Shown here piece after piece: positions 8,850 through 18,044 of a stretch of DNA of 64,000 nt. The stretch comes from Lacibacter sp. H375. GTDB lineage: Bacteria; Bacteroidota; Bacteroidia; Chitinophagales; Chitinophagaceae. The notes under the pieces are model-generated. The model made no database searches, was not told where the DNA came from, and worked only from the letters and a program-made list of their open reading frames with translations. Location: the NCBI RefSeq assembly GCF_037892425.1, contig NZ_JBBKTT010000001.1, positions 2,728,001 to 2,792,000 of the forward strand, given 5' to 3'. Each line of letters starts with the position of its first letter. Position 1 is the stretch's first letter. The position numbers and the translations under genes are program-made.

Positions 8850-9717
8850 TTATACCTGTTGAAAGGCTGCGATCTATTTACAACATGGTAATAATATTTT
8901 TGAAAGATAGATGAATGAATAAGAAATTAACCCGTAACCTCAGACCTTTTTTTTACTCCAACTTTCTCACTCATTTGACAAAACTTTCGTTTGTACCCTT
9001 ACTTGCTCCATAACTCAAAAGCCTGTAGCCGTTGAGCAGGTATTAAAAGAAAAACGTATTGAGGAGCGATTGAACAGTGTAGTATTTACATTGTCAATGC
9101 TGTCGATTGGTTGTTTGTTACTTTTAACAGTCACGCCCAGTAACAAAACGGAACATACTTTAATAATGTGGATTCAAACTGCCTCATCCTCGACGGCTAT
9201 GATGCAGTCGCTTTTTTTACAGAGGATATTCCGGAACAAGGAAATGCGGGTTGTAAATTCAATTTCATGGACACAGATTATTATTATGTTTCTCACGAGC
9301 ATCTTGAACTTCTGGAAGCCTGACTCTTAAAAGCGCTTTAAACTTTGGAGAAAGCGGAGCTGTGTGTATATTGATTTGAGGCGAATGTTGTAGTTAGCTT
9401 GAACTGGTGAATAAAGCATCTTATACAACAACGTAACGTGTTAGTATTCTTTTCTCATTCAATACCAATAAAAAAAGGCCAACCCTATAAAGAGTCGGCC
9501 GCTCGAATTTCTTTATTTAAAAAAAAATCCGACAATGATGAATTCAAAGGTCCGCTAAAAAGAAAGAGAATCCTATAAGGGTTTACCATTATTTGTTGAA
9601 GTGCTTTTCTTGTCGATGAATGTCCCCGCCAACCGTACATAAAGAAATCAACAGGACGGCAACATTAAGTTGAACTATCTGTTAATTTCGGGCAATCAAC
9701 CAAAACTTAAAGAACAG
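8850..9717. other. Gene-poor region between tRNA-Asp and a barrel gene
   Basis: Apart from the YHS remnant I find no gene here. A frame from about 8970 to 9330 would give a hydrophobic peptide but resembles nothing, and it overlaps the YHS remnant. An A-rich stretch with two GGCC words 17 bases apart lies near 9474-9525, too poor a stem to call a terminator. Confidence 0.4.
9144..9323 (+). pseudogene. Decayed YHS-domain protein gene (remnant)
   Basis: One frame encodes 59 residues before TGA, with the YHS-family signature LDGYDAVAFF followed by a short strand region and a YYYVSHEHLELL segment. In intact relatives this aligns with the GYDPVAYF start of the domain and the YYF-S-aromatic helix. 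The frame is blocked upstream by a stop at 9141-9143, has no start codon of its own, and ends before the usual C-terminal GGYCAYA-like part. A different frame runs through 9070-9330, so at least one frameshift seems likely. I read this as the wreck of a secreted YHS protein. What is seen is the motif; decay is inferred. Confidence 0.55.
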
Positions 9718-10281
9718 ATGAAACGAGTGATCCTTATCATTCTCCTGAGCCCTGCTTTTATTGTCAATGCGCAAACAAGAACAAATAGTCAAAAACCGCT
9801 TCGCTTTTTACTGGGAGCTGCTTTGGAATTTGGAGGCGACAATATTGCCGAAGTTTATTTTACCGATGGTAGTACACAAACGATGAACAGCGGACAGGGA
9901 GGAACTTTGTTTGCCGGCGGACAGTTACGTTTGAACAAATCAGAAAAATTATTCCTGCGAGGCAGTGTTGGTATTAAATATCTTACCACCAAAGCTGATA
10001 ACGCACATATACGTCTTACCCGTATTCCTTTACTACTATCGCTTAATTATCTGCCAGTGAAAAAACTTCGATTTGCGACGGGTATTGTTTCGCACCAGGC
10101 AATTAATCTGAAGTTTGATGGGCTTGGACAAAATGCGAAATTCACTTCATCGCCAGGTCTGCAAATTGAAGCAGGTTATGGCTTGTTTGCATTGTCTTAT
10201 ACGTTAATGACGTATAAAGATGCCAACAACGCTTCCTACAAAGCAAATGCAATAGGTGTAACTATTTCAGGCGTTTTTTAG
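9718..10281 (+). CDS. Small outer-membrane beta-barrel protein
   Basis: This 187-residue exported protein starts at the ATG at 9718, chosen over an upstream TTG because a clean signal peptide (MKRVILIILLSPAFIVNAQ) begins there. The mature part alternates glycine-rich turns with amphipathic strands and ends in ISGVF, a terminal phenylalanine as expected for barrel proteins assembled by BamA. It looks like the porin/PorT-like small barrels common in Bacteroidota. The ligand or role is unknown. It stands alone, with a decayed gene upstream and an unrelated cytosolic gene downstream. Confidence 0.7.
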   Translation: MKRVILIILLSPAFIVNAQTRTNSQKPLRFLLGAALEFGGDNIAEVYFTDGSTQTMNSGQGGTLFAGGQLRLNKSEKLFLRGSVGIKYLTTKADNAHIRLTRIPLLLSLNYLPVKKLRFATGIVSHQAINLKFDGLGQNAKFTSSPGLQIEAGYGLFALSYTLMTYKDANNASYKANAIGVTISGVF

Positions 10282-10351
10282 GAGAAAATTGCTATTGAAA
10301 CCAGCCGCAATCCCGGGCTTTTTCTTTAATCCTGCAAGGATTTATCTGTTG

Positions 10352-10359
10352 TATATTTG
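10352..10359 (+). promoter_or_regulatory. -7 box for the DUF3467 gene
   Basis: TATATTTG matches TAnnTTTG and ends 16 bases before the ATG at 10376. This supports that start over more upstream in-frame codons. The -33 element is poor. Confidence 0.5.
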
Positions 10360-10375
10360 CCCCTCAATTATTTTT

Positions 10376-10690
10376 ATGGACGAACAACAAGCAAATCCTA
10401 ATCAGCTCAACATCGAGATCACAGAAGAAGTAGCGGAAGGTTCATATGCCAACCTCGCCATCATTACACACAGTCATGCAGAATTTGTGATCGACTTTGT
10501 GAACGTAATGCCCGGCACACCCAAAAGCAAAGTAAAATCAAGGATCATTTTTACTCCGCAACATGCCAAGCGTTTTATGAAAGCGCTTACTGAAAATATC
10601 CAACGCTTTGAAGCTGCCAATGGTGCAATCCGTGACCTGGAAGAAATGCAGATACCATTGAATTTTGGCGGGCCAACTGCGCAAGCATAA
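10376..10690 (+). CDS. DUF3467 family protein
   Basis: This is a 104-residue cytosolic protein, acidic at the N terminus, with the family hallmarks of an ITEEVAEG-x-YANL start, a HSHAEFVIDFV segment and a SRIIFTPQHAKRF segment. The function of the family is unknown. The start is set by the -7 box just upstream; the frame extends further up but lacks family similarity there. Downstream there is a 160-base spacer that begins with words of the dispersed ATGA/GTGATGAG repeat family. Confidence 0.88.
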   Translation: MDEQQANPNQLNIEITEEVAEGSYANLAIITHSHAEFVIDFVNVMPGTPKSKVKSRIIFTPQHAKRFMKALTENIQRFEAANGAIRDLEEMQIPLNFGGPTAQA

Positions 10691-10850
10691 AATGAATGAT
10701 GGGTTATCAGTGATGAGTGTTCAAATACCAGCTATGGTTTTCATTGCATCACCAGTTGCGTCGCAATCACTTCATCAACTTAGCTAATGGCATCATCAGC
10801 TTTCATGCGTATGTCTATCATTCATTCTCAGCATTATTTCGTGTAACATT
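10691..10850. repeat. Spacer with degenerate GATGAG-type repeat words
   Basis: Directly after the DUF3467 stop the spacer carries AATGAATGATGGG and CAGTGATGAGTG, members of the word family found at many gene ends in this window. The rest is not recognisable. No gene is supported here. Confidence 0.4.
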
Positions 10851-11927
10851 ATGGAGCAAGTGTTTTCTTATCCGCATTTATTTTCATTTACAAAAAATGT
10901 ATTCCTGTCAATGGGTTGCAATGAAACTGATGCAACTATTGCAACTACGGTATTGCTGTCGGCTGATCTGCGTGGTATCGATTCGCATGGTGTGGCAAGG
11001 CTGAGCGGTTATGTGCGTTTGTGGGAAGCAAAGCGGATCAATGCAACACCTAACATTAAAGTAATTCATGAAACTCCTTCAACCGCTGTTGTTGATGGTG
11101 ATAGCGGATTGGGTTTGGTGGTTGCACCTTTTGCAATGCAGGTAGCTATTGATAAAGCAACAAATGTTGGCAGCGGATGGGTGAGTGTGCAAAACAGTAA
11201 TCATTTTGGTATTGCAGGCTATCATGCAATGATGGCGTTGCAACATGATATGATCGGTATGGCCATGACGAATGCTTCTGCATTGGTGGCGCCAACGTTT
11301 TCTACTGAACGTATGTTGGGTACCAATCCCATTGCAGTTGCTGTGCCAAGTGGTAACGAACCACCTTTTGTTGCAGACATGGCAACAACAACTGCAGCAA
11401 ACGGCAAACTGGAAATTTTACAACGCAAAAATCTTGAAGCACCAGTTGGATGGATCCAGGATGCAGCAGGTGAAGCAACAACGGATGCACATGCACTAAA
11501 AAACAAAGGCGCATTGTTGCCTTTGGGAAGCGATAAAGAACATGGCAGTCATAAAGGTTATGCACTGGGAAGCATTGTTGATATTTTTTCAGCCGTTTTG
11601 AGTGGTGCAAATTATGGTCCGTGGGTGCCGCCGTTCCCGGCTTACGTGCCCATGCCGGAGAATCAACCGGGCAAAGGATTAGGGCATTTTCTTGGCGCCA
11701 TGCGGATCGATGCATTCCGAAAAGCCGACGATTTTAAGAAAGACATGGACAACTGGATACAACGGTTCCGTTCTGCTAAAACTATTGAAGGATACGATCA
11801 GGTGCTCATTCCCGGTGATCCCGAACGTTTGTTTGAAGCACAGCGAATGAAAGATGGTATTCCTTTATTGGAAACAGTTGCAGAAGATTTGGTGAAAGTT
11901 GGACAGAAATTCAATCTCTCTCTTTAA
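10851..11927 (+). CDS. Ldh2-family malate/L-lactate-type dehydrogenase
   Basis: This 358-residue protein belongs to the NAD(P)-dependent Ldh2 family (malate, lactate, ureidoglycolate and similar 2-hydroxyacid dehydrogenases), which has a fold different from classical MDH/LDH. Visible hallmarks are DLRGIDSHG-x-ARL near residue 40, NSNHFGIAGYHA near 117, the MLGTNPIA segment near 155, and KEHGSHKGYALG near 230 followed by the glycine-rich LSGANYGPWVPPF. Length is normal. The substrate cannot be decided from sequence, and no pathway partner lies adjacent. Confidence 0.88.
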   Translation: MEQVFSYPHLFSFTKNVFLSMGCNETDATIATTVLLSADLRGIDSHGVARLSGYVRLWEAKRINATPNIKVIHETPSTAVVDGDSGLGLVVAPFAMQVAIDKATNVGSGWVSVQNSNHFGIAGYHAMMALQHDMIGMAMTNASALVAPTFSTERMLGTNPIAVAVPSGNEPPFVADMATTTAANGKLEILQRKNLEAPVGWIQDAAGEATTDAHALKNKGALLPLGSDKEHGSHKGYALGSIVDIFSAVLSGANYGPWVPPFPAYVPMPENQPGKGLGHFLGAMRIDAFRKADDFKKDMDNWIQRFRSAKTIEGYDQVLIPGDPERLFEAQRMKDGIPLLETVAEDLVKVGQKFNLSL

Positions 11928-12198
11928 TTTCGCACTCCATTTAACGATTGCTTGCTCATAGAAAAATGATGCAAAGTCTGCACAAATGATCATGCTCATT
12001 TATTCCGGTAAGGAATGAGCGATTTCAACAAATGCAAGATGGCGGGGGGACAATGAAGCAATTCATTTGAACTTTTGTGCAGTGAAATGATGAATAGAAA
12101 AGAAAGCGTACAAGCGAGCGTGGCAACGAAGAATAATAGAATTACGTTAGCTGGCAACATAAAAAATTAGAACTAAAAACATAAATAAACCTACGGTA

Positions 12199-13521
12199 AT
12201 GAAAGTGATGAAGTTTGGCGGTACCTCAGTTGGGAAACCTGAAAGAATGCACGATGTAGCAACCCTGATTACTCGTGATAATGAAGAAAAGATTGTGGTG
12301 TTAAGTGCTTTGAGCGGCACAACCAATTCGTTGGTTGAAATTGGTGCTGCGATGGCAAACGGCGACAGAGCAGCTGCCAAACAGGTAATTGATAAACTCG
12401 ATGCACACTATCAAACTTTCATCAGCAACCTGCTTGCAACAGAAGAAGCGCAAACAAAATGCCGTGCTATTATTGCTGAGCATTTTGAATTCCTGAATAT
12501 CATTCTGAAAATTTCGTTCAACGAAGCATTGAATAAAGATATTCTTGCGCAAGGTGAATTAATGAGCACAAAAATGTTCAGCTGTTATCTTGAAGAAAAA
12601 GGAATCAATCACATGCTGTTGCCCGCATTGGATTTCATGACCATTGATAGTTATGAGGAACCGCAGATCGGCAGCATTAAAGTAAAGCTGAGTCAGTTGT
12701 TGAATCAAAACAAAGACAAAAAAATATTTATTACACAAGGATACATCAGCCGCAATGCAAGAGGCGAAGTAGATAACTTAAAACGTGGCGGTAGTGATTA
12801 CAGTGCTTCATTGATTGGCGCTGCTATCAATGCAAGTGTTTGTGAAATATGGACAGACATTGACGGAATGCACAACAACGATCCACGTATTGTAAAGAAA
12901 ACGGTTGCTATTGAGCAGTTGAGTTTTGATGAAGCGGCTGAGTTAGCGTACTTCGGTGCAAAAATTCTGCACCCGGCATCCATCTGGCCAGCGCAGCATT
13001 ACAAAATTCCTGTGAAGTTGCTCAACACCATGCAGCCCGATGCAAAAGGCACACTCATTACAGAAGAAGCCGGAAGTGTTGGTGTAAAAGCGGTTGCAGC
13101 AAAAGACGGTATTACGGCCATTAAGATCAAAAGCAGCCGAATGTTATTGGCGTATGGTTTCTTACGCAAAGTGTTTGAAGTGTTTGAAAAATACCGCACT
13201 TCAATTGATATGATCACTACTTCTGAAGTAGCTGTTTCATTGACAATTGATAACAGCACACATCTTGATGAAATTATCCGTGAACTGGAACCATTTGGTA
13301 CAGTTGAGTTAGATAAAGACCAGGCAATTGTAAGTATTGTTGGAAATGAAATTGGAAAGACAGAGCATATCCTTTCGAAATTATTCGAAAGCATTGTTGA
13401 TATTCCTGTAAGAATGGTGAGTTATGGTGGTAGTCCGCACAACGTTTCGTTGTTGGTACCTGCATCTTACAAAACACAAACACTGCAGGTGTTGAACAAA
13501 GGAATTTTTGGATTGGATTAA
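12199..13521 (+). CDS. lysC: Aspartate kinase
   Basis: This enzyme phosphorylates L-aspartate to open the lysine, threonine and methionine pathway. The 440 residues start with KFGGTSVG (5-12). The catalytic domain carries RGGSDYSA near residue 197 and WTDIDG near 219. The last 140 residues form the paired ACT region that binds feedback amino acids. It lacks a homoserine dehydrogenase domain, so it is monofunctional. The 271 bases upstream contain no riboswitch I can recognise. It is not followed by other lysine genes. The symbol follows common usage for single-domain enzymes. Confidence 0.9.
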   Translation: MKVMKFGGTSVGKPERMHDVATLITRDNEEKIVVLSALSGTTNSLVEIGAAMANGDRAAAKQVIDKLDAHYQTFISNLLATEEAQTKCRAIIAEHFEFLNIILKISFNEALNKDILAQGELMSTKMFSCYLEEKGINHMLLPALDFMTIDSYEEPQIGSIKVKLSQLLNQNKDKKIFITQGYISRNARGEVDNLKRGGSDYSASLIGAAINASVCEIWTDIDGMHNNDPRIVKKTVAIEQLSFDEAAELAYFGAKILHPASIWPAQHYKIPVKLLNTMQPDAKGTLITEEAGSVGVKAVAAKDGITAIKIKSSRMLLAYGFLRKVFEVFEKYRTSIDMITTSEVAVSLTIDNSTHLDEIIRELEPFGTVELDKDQAIVSIVGNEIGKTEHILSKLFESIVDIPVRMVSYGGSPHNVSLLVPASYKTQTLQVLNKGIFGLD

Positions 13522-13578
13522 CACAAATAGTTAATTCTTTATTTTTCATATTCACCCGTAATTGTATCTTGAGCAAGT

Positions 13579-14436
13579 ATGCAATTACGGGCTTTTTTAT
13601 TTTTGATCGCTATTGGATTCTCTTCAACATTGCCAGCACAAAACCTTGCAGGTGTATGGGAAGGGAATTTTTTATTGAATGGAAGTAAAAAGCAAAAGAT
13701 GAGTGTGCGTGTAGAGTTGATGGAAACAGATGGTGAATATATCGGCATTGTTTATTCACGTGGGTTTGATAAGAATACTTCTTTTGGTTGCGATTATCTT
13801 GTTGGGGGCCGTTTGTACGATGGTAAGATAAGTCTGGTTCGTAAAGAAGTAATGCGTGGAGTAGCTATGTCGAAAACTGATTGCGCTTTTTTCGAAGAGC
13901 TTTATTTAACTGTTTCAAAAAATGACGCAGGACCCCAGGCGAACGGTCGATGGTATTGGAGGGGAGACGAGTTTGATTCTTTTTCTGCTGTTAAAACCGA
14001 CTCGGTTATATCTGAGTTTACCAAAGATGAGATCGGTGATTATATACAGGATCTGTATAACCAGTTTGAACAGCGGAATATTCTACTGAAGCCGGAAAAC
14101 AGACTTTACCAGAAATTTGGGGAGTTGGAAATTGATAGTTCTGATATCCTGCTCGAGTTTACTTCAATTGACAAAAGCGTACACGATTCTATCACTGTTT
14201 TATTTAATGGCGATGTGATTGCAAACGAGCATGACCTTTCAAAACGTCCATTGAGGATAAGACTAAAAGAATTGACCCCTGGAGTGAATGATATTATCGT
14301 CATTAGTCAATCGGTTGCGCAAAACAAGCTAAACATTCGCCTGAGTGTTAAACAACAGCAGCTGGTAAAGGAATACACCGTAGAACCCGGTTTTATACGG
14401 AATTCATTGTTGCTGCTTAAGCGGAAGGAGAACTGA
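13579..14436 (+). CDS. Exported protein of unknown function
   Basis: This is a 285-residue protein with a signal peptide at residues 1-20 ending in LPAQ. The first mature segment, LAGVWEGNF, resembles the opening strand of lipocalin-like or other small beta-sandwich domains, and the C-terminal 100 residues look like a second beta domain. I do not recognise a family with confidence. It stands between aspartate kinase and proline dehydrogenase, and the next gene has its own -7 box. The coding assignment is supported by the signal peptide and uninterrupted length. Confidence 0.65.
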   Translation: MQLRAFLFLIAIGFSSTLPAQNLAGVWEGNFLLNGSKKQKMSVRVELMETDGEYIGIVYSRGFDKNTSFGCDYLVGGRLYDGKISLVRKEVMRGVAMSKTDCAFFEELYLTVSKNDAGPQANGRWYWRGDEFDSFSAVKTDSVISEFTKDEIGDYIQDLYNQFEQRNILLKPENRLYQKFGELEIDSSDILLEFTSIDKSVHDSITVLFNGDVIANEHDLSKRPLRIRLKELTPGVNDIIVISQSVAQNKLNIRLSVKQQQLVKEYTVEPGFIRNSLLLLKRKEN

Positions 14437-14456
14437 ACTAGCGCTCGTTTTTCTAC

Positions 14457-14464
14457 TATATTTG
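14457..14464 (+). promoter_or_regulatory. -7 box for the proline dehydrogenase gene
   Basis: TATATTTG fits TAnnTTTG and lies 21 bases before the ATG at 14486. A possible upstream TTG start falls inside this box, so the ATG is preferred. Confidence 0.5.
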
Positions 14465-14485
14465 CTGCCTCTAATCGTAGACAGC

Positions 14486-15718
14486 ATGCCGAACAATTCC
14501 AAAGTTACTTTCGATAATACAGCTAATGCCTTTGAATATAAGAACGACCAGCAACTGAAAAAAGCACATTTCCTCTTTTCATCAATGGGTTATCAATGGC
14601 TGGTTGATATTGGGACAAGAATTACTCCCTGGGCAATTAAAGCCGGTTTGCCGGTAAAAGGTCTTATCCGCAGTACGTTATTCGAACAATTTGTTGGTGG
14701 CGAAACATTACAGGAAACGGCAAAAGTGGCCGACCGACTCGAAGAGTTTCATGTGCAGGTGATCCTCGATTATGGTGTGGAAGGTGGCGATTATGGCGAA
14801 GAAGAAAAAGACCATGCCTGCGATGAGTTTATTAAAGTAATTGACTACGCTGCAACACAGGCAAATATTCCGTTTATGAGTGTGAAAGTAACCGGCATTG
14901 CACGGTTTGCTTTGCTGGAGAAAATGGATGACCTGATGAGCAAGGATACCGGTACGTTGATCCGCCGTTATGAACATGCATTGGAACGACTTTCTGCTGA
15001 TGAACGTGCTGAATGGCAACGTGTATGTAACCGAATGGAGCGCATTTGTTCTGCAGCGTCCAATAAAAAAGTTGGTGTATTGATTGATGCAGAAGAAACA
15101 TGGATACAGGACCCTGTTGATGCATTAACCATGCTTATGATGGATCAGTACAATAAAACAACAGCAGTTGTTTACAATACTGCGCAACTTTACCGTCACG
15201 ACCGTTACCAGTTTGTACATGATTGTTATGAAGCTGCGGAGAAACGCAACTTCATTTTGGGGATCAAGATCGTTCGTGGTGCTTATATGGAAAAGGAACG
15301 CAAACGTGCAGCCGATATGAATTATCCTTCACCTATTCAACCCGACAAAGAAGCCTGCGATGCAGATTACAATCGTGCTGTTGAATTTTGTATTCAGCAC
15401 GTTGATCGTATTGCAGTTATTGTAGCTACACATAACGAATTCAGCAATCAACTGGCGGCTGAATTATTACACAGCAAAGGATTGCCACATAATCATCCGC
15501 ATGTGCATTTCAGTCAGCTGTATGGTATGAGCGATCATATCACCTTTAACCTGGCGAAAGAAGGTTACTCGGTAAGCAAATACCTTCCCTTTGGCCCAAT
15601 TGACGATGTGGTGCCTTACCTCATGCGTCGTGCGCAGGAAAACAGCTCTGTAAGCGGTCAAACCGGAAGAGAACTTCTGTTGATCAAAAAGGAACTGGCA
15701 AGAAGAGGAGTGAAGTAA
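14486..15718 (+). CDS. Proline dehydrogenase
   Basis: This is a 410-residue monofunctional FAD enzyme that oxidises proline to pyrroline-5-carboxylate. The key segment KIVRGAYMEKER (about residues 256-267), with the conserved arginine and the following acidic/tyrosine residues, is typical of the PRODH barrel, and VATHN sits near 312. The C-terminal QTGRELLLIKKEL helix is also typical. There is no aldehyde dehydrogenase domain, so the P5C dehydrogenase must be encoded elsewhere. The start is set by the promoter. The downstream gene is thyA with its own spacer. Confidence 0.9.
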   Translation: MPNNSKVTFDNTANAFEYKNDQQLKKAHFLFSSMGYQWLVDIGTRITPWAIKAGLPVKGLIRSTLFEQFVGGETLQETAKVADRLEEFHVQVILDYGVEGGDYGEEEKDHACDEFIKVIDYAATQANIPFMSVKVTGIARFALLEKMDDLMSKDTGTLIRRYEHALERLSADERAEWQRVCNRMERICSAASNKKVGVLIDAEETWIQDPVDALTMLMMDQYNKTTAVVYNTAQLYRHDRYQFVHDCYEAAEKRNFILGIKIVRGAYMEKERKRAADMNYPSPIQPDKEACDADYNRAVEFCIQHVDRIAVIVATHNEFSNQLAAELLHSKGLPHNHPHVHFSQLYGMSDHITFNLAKEGYSVSKYLPFGPIDDVVPYLMRRAQENSSVSGQTGRELLLIKKELARRGVK

Positions 15719-15805
15719 TTCCTCGAGCGAATTTGTCTGTACACAATCAATCCACAGCGTTCTTCTTGCGCCTTGTAACTTGTGCCTTTTAGTTACCTTG
15801 CACCC
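15719..15805. repeat. Spacer with a GCGCCTTGTAACTTGTGCC repeat word
   Basis: The spacer before thyA holds GCGCCTTGTAACTTGTGCC at about 15769-15787. It is the inverted counterpart of the AAGGTACAAGGTGCAAG words in the spacer at 22112-22200, so both belong to one dispersed repeat family. Confidence 0.4.
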
Positions 15806-16600
15806 ATGCAACAATACCTTTCTTTACTGCAGCATATATTGGATAACGGTGTTGAAAAAACCGACCGCACAGGCACGGGTACTAAGAGTGTGTTTGGATA
15901 CCAGATGCGTTTCGATCTGAGTGAAGGATTCCCGCTGGTAACTACTAAGAAAGTACATATGCGCAGTATTATTCATGAACTGCTTTGGTTCCTGAAAGGA
16001 GAAACGAATATTGCTTATCTCAAAGAAAATAATGTAAGCATCTGGGATGAGTGGGCAGATGAAAATGGCGAGCTTGGTCCGGTGTACGGCAAACAGTGGC
16101 GTAGTTGGGAAGGAGCGAATGGAGTTGTGATCGACCAGGTAAAAGATCTGATCGCACAAATCAAAAAAAATCCCGACAGCCGTCGTCTCATCATCAGCGC
16201 ATGGAATGTGGCTGAGTTGCCGAAGATGGCACTCATGCCTTGTCATACTATTTTTCAATTCTATGTTGCTGATGGAAAGTTAAGTTGTCAACTTTACCAA
16301 CGAAGTGCTGATGTGTTCTTAGGTGTTCCGTTCAATATTGCATCGTATGCTTTGTTAACGATGATGATCGCACAGGTTTGCGATCTTGAACCCGGTGATT
16401 TTGTGCACACATTTGGCGATGTGCATATTTATAGTAATCATATGGAGCAAGTGAACCTACAATTAAGCCGCACGCCTTTTCCATTGCCAACCATGAAGTT
16501 AAATCCTGCAGTGAAAGATATTTTCGAGTTCAAGTTCGAAGATTTTACGTTGGAGAATTATCAAAGTCATCCGGCCATTAAAGCGCCGGTAGCTGTTTAA
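15806..16600 (+). CDS. thyA: Thymidylate synthase
   Basis: ThyA converts dUMP to dTMP using methylenetetrahydrofolate. Starting at the ATG at 15806 gives 264 residues, the standard length, whereas a more upstream start adds eight residues that do not fit. The catalytic cysteine is C146 in MPCHTIFQF, with [20 protein letters not shown] following and the DRTGTGT loop near residue 20. It is followed by folA, the enzyme that recycles the dihydrofolate made by ThyA, 68 bases downstream. The two form a classic functional pair. Confidence 0.97.
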   Translation: MQQYLSLLQHILDNGVEKTDRTGTGTKSVFGYQMRFDLSEGFPLVTTKKVHMRSIIHELLWFLKGETNIAYLKENNVSIWDEWADENGELGPVYGKQWRSWEGANGVVIDQVKDLIAQIKKNPDSRRLIISAWNVAELPKMALMPCHTIFQFYVADGKLSCQLYQRSADVFLGVPFNIASYALLTMMIAQVCDLEPGDFVHTFGDVHIYSNHMEQVNLQLSRTPFPLPTMKLNPAVKDIFEFKFEDFTLENYQSHPAIKAPVAV

Positions 16601-16668
16601 TTTCAGATTGCAGATTTCCGGTTTTAGATTTGTTCGCAATCTGCAATCATCATTCTAAAATCTGAAAT
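16600..16668. repeat. Multi-arm inverted repeat between thyA and folA
   Basis: The spacer is built from inverted repeats. ATTTCAGATT (16600-16609) pairs with AATCTGAAAT (16659-16668). GATTGCAGATT (16606-16616) pairs with AATCTGCAATC (16638-16648). TTTTAGA (16622-16628) pairs with TCTAAAA (16654-16660). The last two pairings cross, so alternative folds are possible. The right arm ends at the GTG start of folA. Confidence 0.8.
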
Positions 16669-17172
16669 GTGATTATAAGCTTAATCGTTGCTGCATCTAC
16701 TAACAACGCCATCGGTCGTAACAACGAATTGCTATGGCATTTACCAATCGATTTAAAGTTTTTCAAAAACACTACCTGGGCTTTGCCGGTGATCATGGGG
16801 CGAAAAACCTTTGACTCAGTTGGCGGGAAGCCATTGACAGGCAGAACCAATATTATCATTTCAAGACAGGAGGGATTAAGATCAGAGTATGAAAATGTTT
16901 GGTTTGCCACCTCATTAGATGAAGCATTGGAGCAAGCCAAAAAACTAGAGACAAAAGAAATTATGATCGCAGGTGGTGCACAGATTTACGAGCAAGCTCT
17001 TCCTATTGCCAATCGTATTTATTTAACGAGAGTTCATGTGCATTTAGAAGCCGATGCATTCTTTCCGGCTTTTTCAGTTGATGAATGGAATCTTACAAAC
17101 AATAAAGATTTTGAAGCGAATGAAAAACATGCTTATTCATTCTCTATTCAGCAGTGGGACAGAAAGAGATGA
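16669..17172 (+). CDS. folA: Dihydrofolate reductase
   Basis: This 167-residue enzyme reduces dihydrofolate to tetrahydrofolate with NADPH. Recognisable elements are the N-terminal VAASTNNAIGRNNELLWHLP with the substrate-loop tryptophan, the VIMGRKTFDS segment near residue 42, and IMIAGGAQIYEQAL near 103. The frame starts with GTG; the nearby ATG is followed directly by TGA, so it cannot be used. The start codon abuts the inverted repeat shared with thyA. The stop codon is the first word of a GATGAGTGATGAG repeat patch. Confidence 0.94.
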   Translation: MIISLIVAASTNNAIGRNNELLWHLPIDLKFFKNTTWALPVIMGRKTFDSVGGKPLTGRTNIIISRQEGLRSEYENVWFATSLDEALEQAKKLETKEIMIAGGAQIYEQALPIANRIYLTRVHVHLEADAFFPAFSVDEWNLTNNKDFEANEKHAYSFSIQQWDRKR

Positions 17173-17235
17173 GTGATGAGTAATGAATGATGAGTAAACC
17201 TCCCGATTACCAACTCCTAATAACTAATTCCACTT
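17167..17235. repeat. GATGAG/CTAATAACTAAT repeat patch at folA stop
   Basis: The patch begins in the last codons of folA (its TGA is part of GATGAGTGATGAG) and continues as AATGAATGATGAG, then CCAACTCCTAATAACTAA. The same word types occur inside the methyltransferase gene at 18661 and in other spacers. Confidence 0.6.
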
Positions 17236-17242
17236 CTTATTA

Positions 17243-18043
17243 ATGTATTCTTCTTTCCAGCTTGGCTTAAAATATCTCAACTATTATTTCACTGCTGCTA
17301 ATGGCAAAGGGCATGGTATTCATTCTCCGTTTGTCTTTGACCTGGTTGTAAAAGTGTTGAATGATAAAACGAAGTATGCCGCTAACAAGGAAGTAGAGCT
17401 GCAAAGGAGTTTATTGTTGGGAAATGAAACCATCATTATAGTTGAAGATTTTGGTGCAGGGTCAACCAAAGGATTAACGAAGCAACGGGTTGTGCAACAA
17501 ATTGCTGCTACTTCTCTCAAACCAAAGAAATATGCACAACTACTTTATCGGTTGGTGAATTATTTTCAACCGAAGCAAATTCTTGAACTAGGCACATCGC
17601 TCGGTATTACCACTGCCTATCTTGCCAAAGCAAAGCCAACTGCAACGGTTACAACCATGGAAGGTTCTGTAGCAATTGCTGCAATAGCAAAACAACAGTT
17701 TCATGAATTGCAATTAAACAATATCAATATTGTTATCGGCAACTTTGATGAGACTTTGCAACAGGTGATCGATAAAGCAGAACAGTCATTCAATTTTGTA
17801 TTTATCGATGGGAACCATCGCAAAGAACCAACACTCCGATATTTTGAACAGTTACTTGCAAAAACCGATCATGATACAGTATTTGTGTTTGATGATATTC
17901 ACTGGAGTAAAGAAATGGAAGAGGCCTGGGAAATTATCAAACAACATTCTTCTGTTACCTTAACCATTGATCTGTTTTTTATTGGGCTGGTATTTTTGAG
18001 GAAGGAACAGAAGGAGAGAGAGCATTTTATTATCAGGTTTTAA
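17243..18043 (+). CDS. Class I SAM-dependent methyltransferase (O-methyltransferase-like)
   Basis: This is a 266-residue cytosolic protein. The SAM-binding motif ILELGTSLGITTAYLA lies at about residues 114-129, with an FVFIDGNHRKEPT segment near 190 and FVFDDIHWSKEME near 213, as in the methyltransferase_24 group. A conserved N-terminal GHGIHSPFVFDL is typical of the Bacteroidota branch. The substrate is unknown. The next gene starts two bases after its stop, so the two are co-transcribed. Confidence 0.8.
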   Translation: MYSSFQLGLKYLNYYFTAANGKGHGIHSPFVFDLVVKVLNDKTKYAANKEVELQRSLLLGNETIIIVEDFGAGSTKGLTKQRVVQQIAATSLKPKKYAQLLYRLVNYFQPKQILELGTSLGITTAYLAKAKPTATVTTMEGSVAIAAIAKQQFHELQLNNINIVIGNFDETLQQVIDKAEQSFNFVFIDGNHRKEPTLRYFEQLLAKTDHDTVFVFDDIHWSKEMEEAWEIIKQHSSVTLTIDLFFIGLVFLRKEQKEREHFIIRF

Positions 18044-18044
18044 G

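Noticed and set aside
9070-9330. 86-codon hydrophobic open frame
   Set aside because: It overlaps the YHS remnant in another frame, starts with TTG and resembles nothing.
9474-9525. GGCC-GGCC hairpin as terminator
   Set aside because: Only four outer base pairs match well. The rest of the stem is mismatched.
11302-11715. 137-codon open frame antisense to the Ldh2-type gene
   Set aside because: It lies wholly inside a conserved gene on the other strand and has no coding character.
11928-12198. Possible lysine riboswitch before aspartate kinase
   Set aside because: The spacer is long enough, but I cannot find the conserved core of a lysine riboswitch by eye. An RNA covariance search would be decisive.
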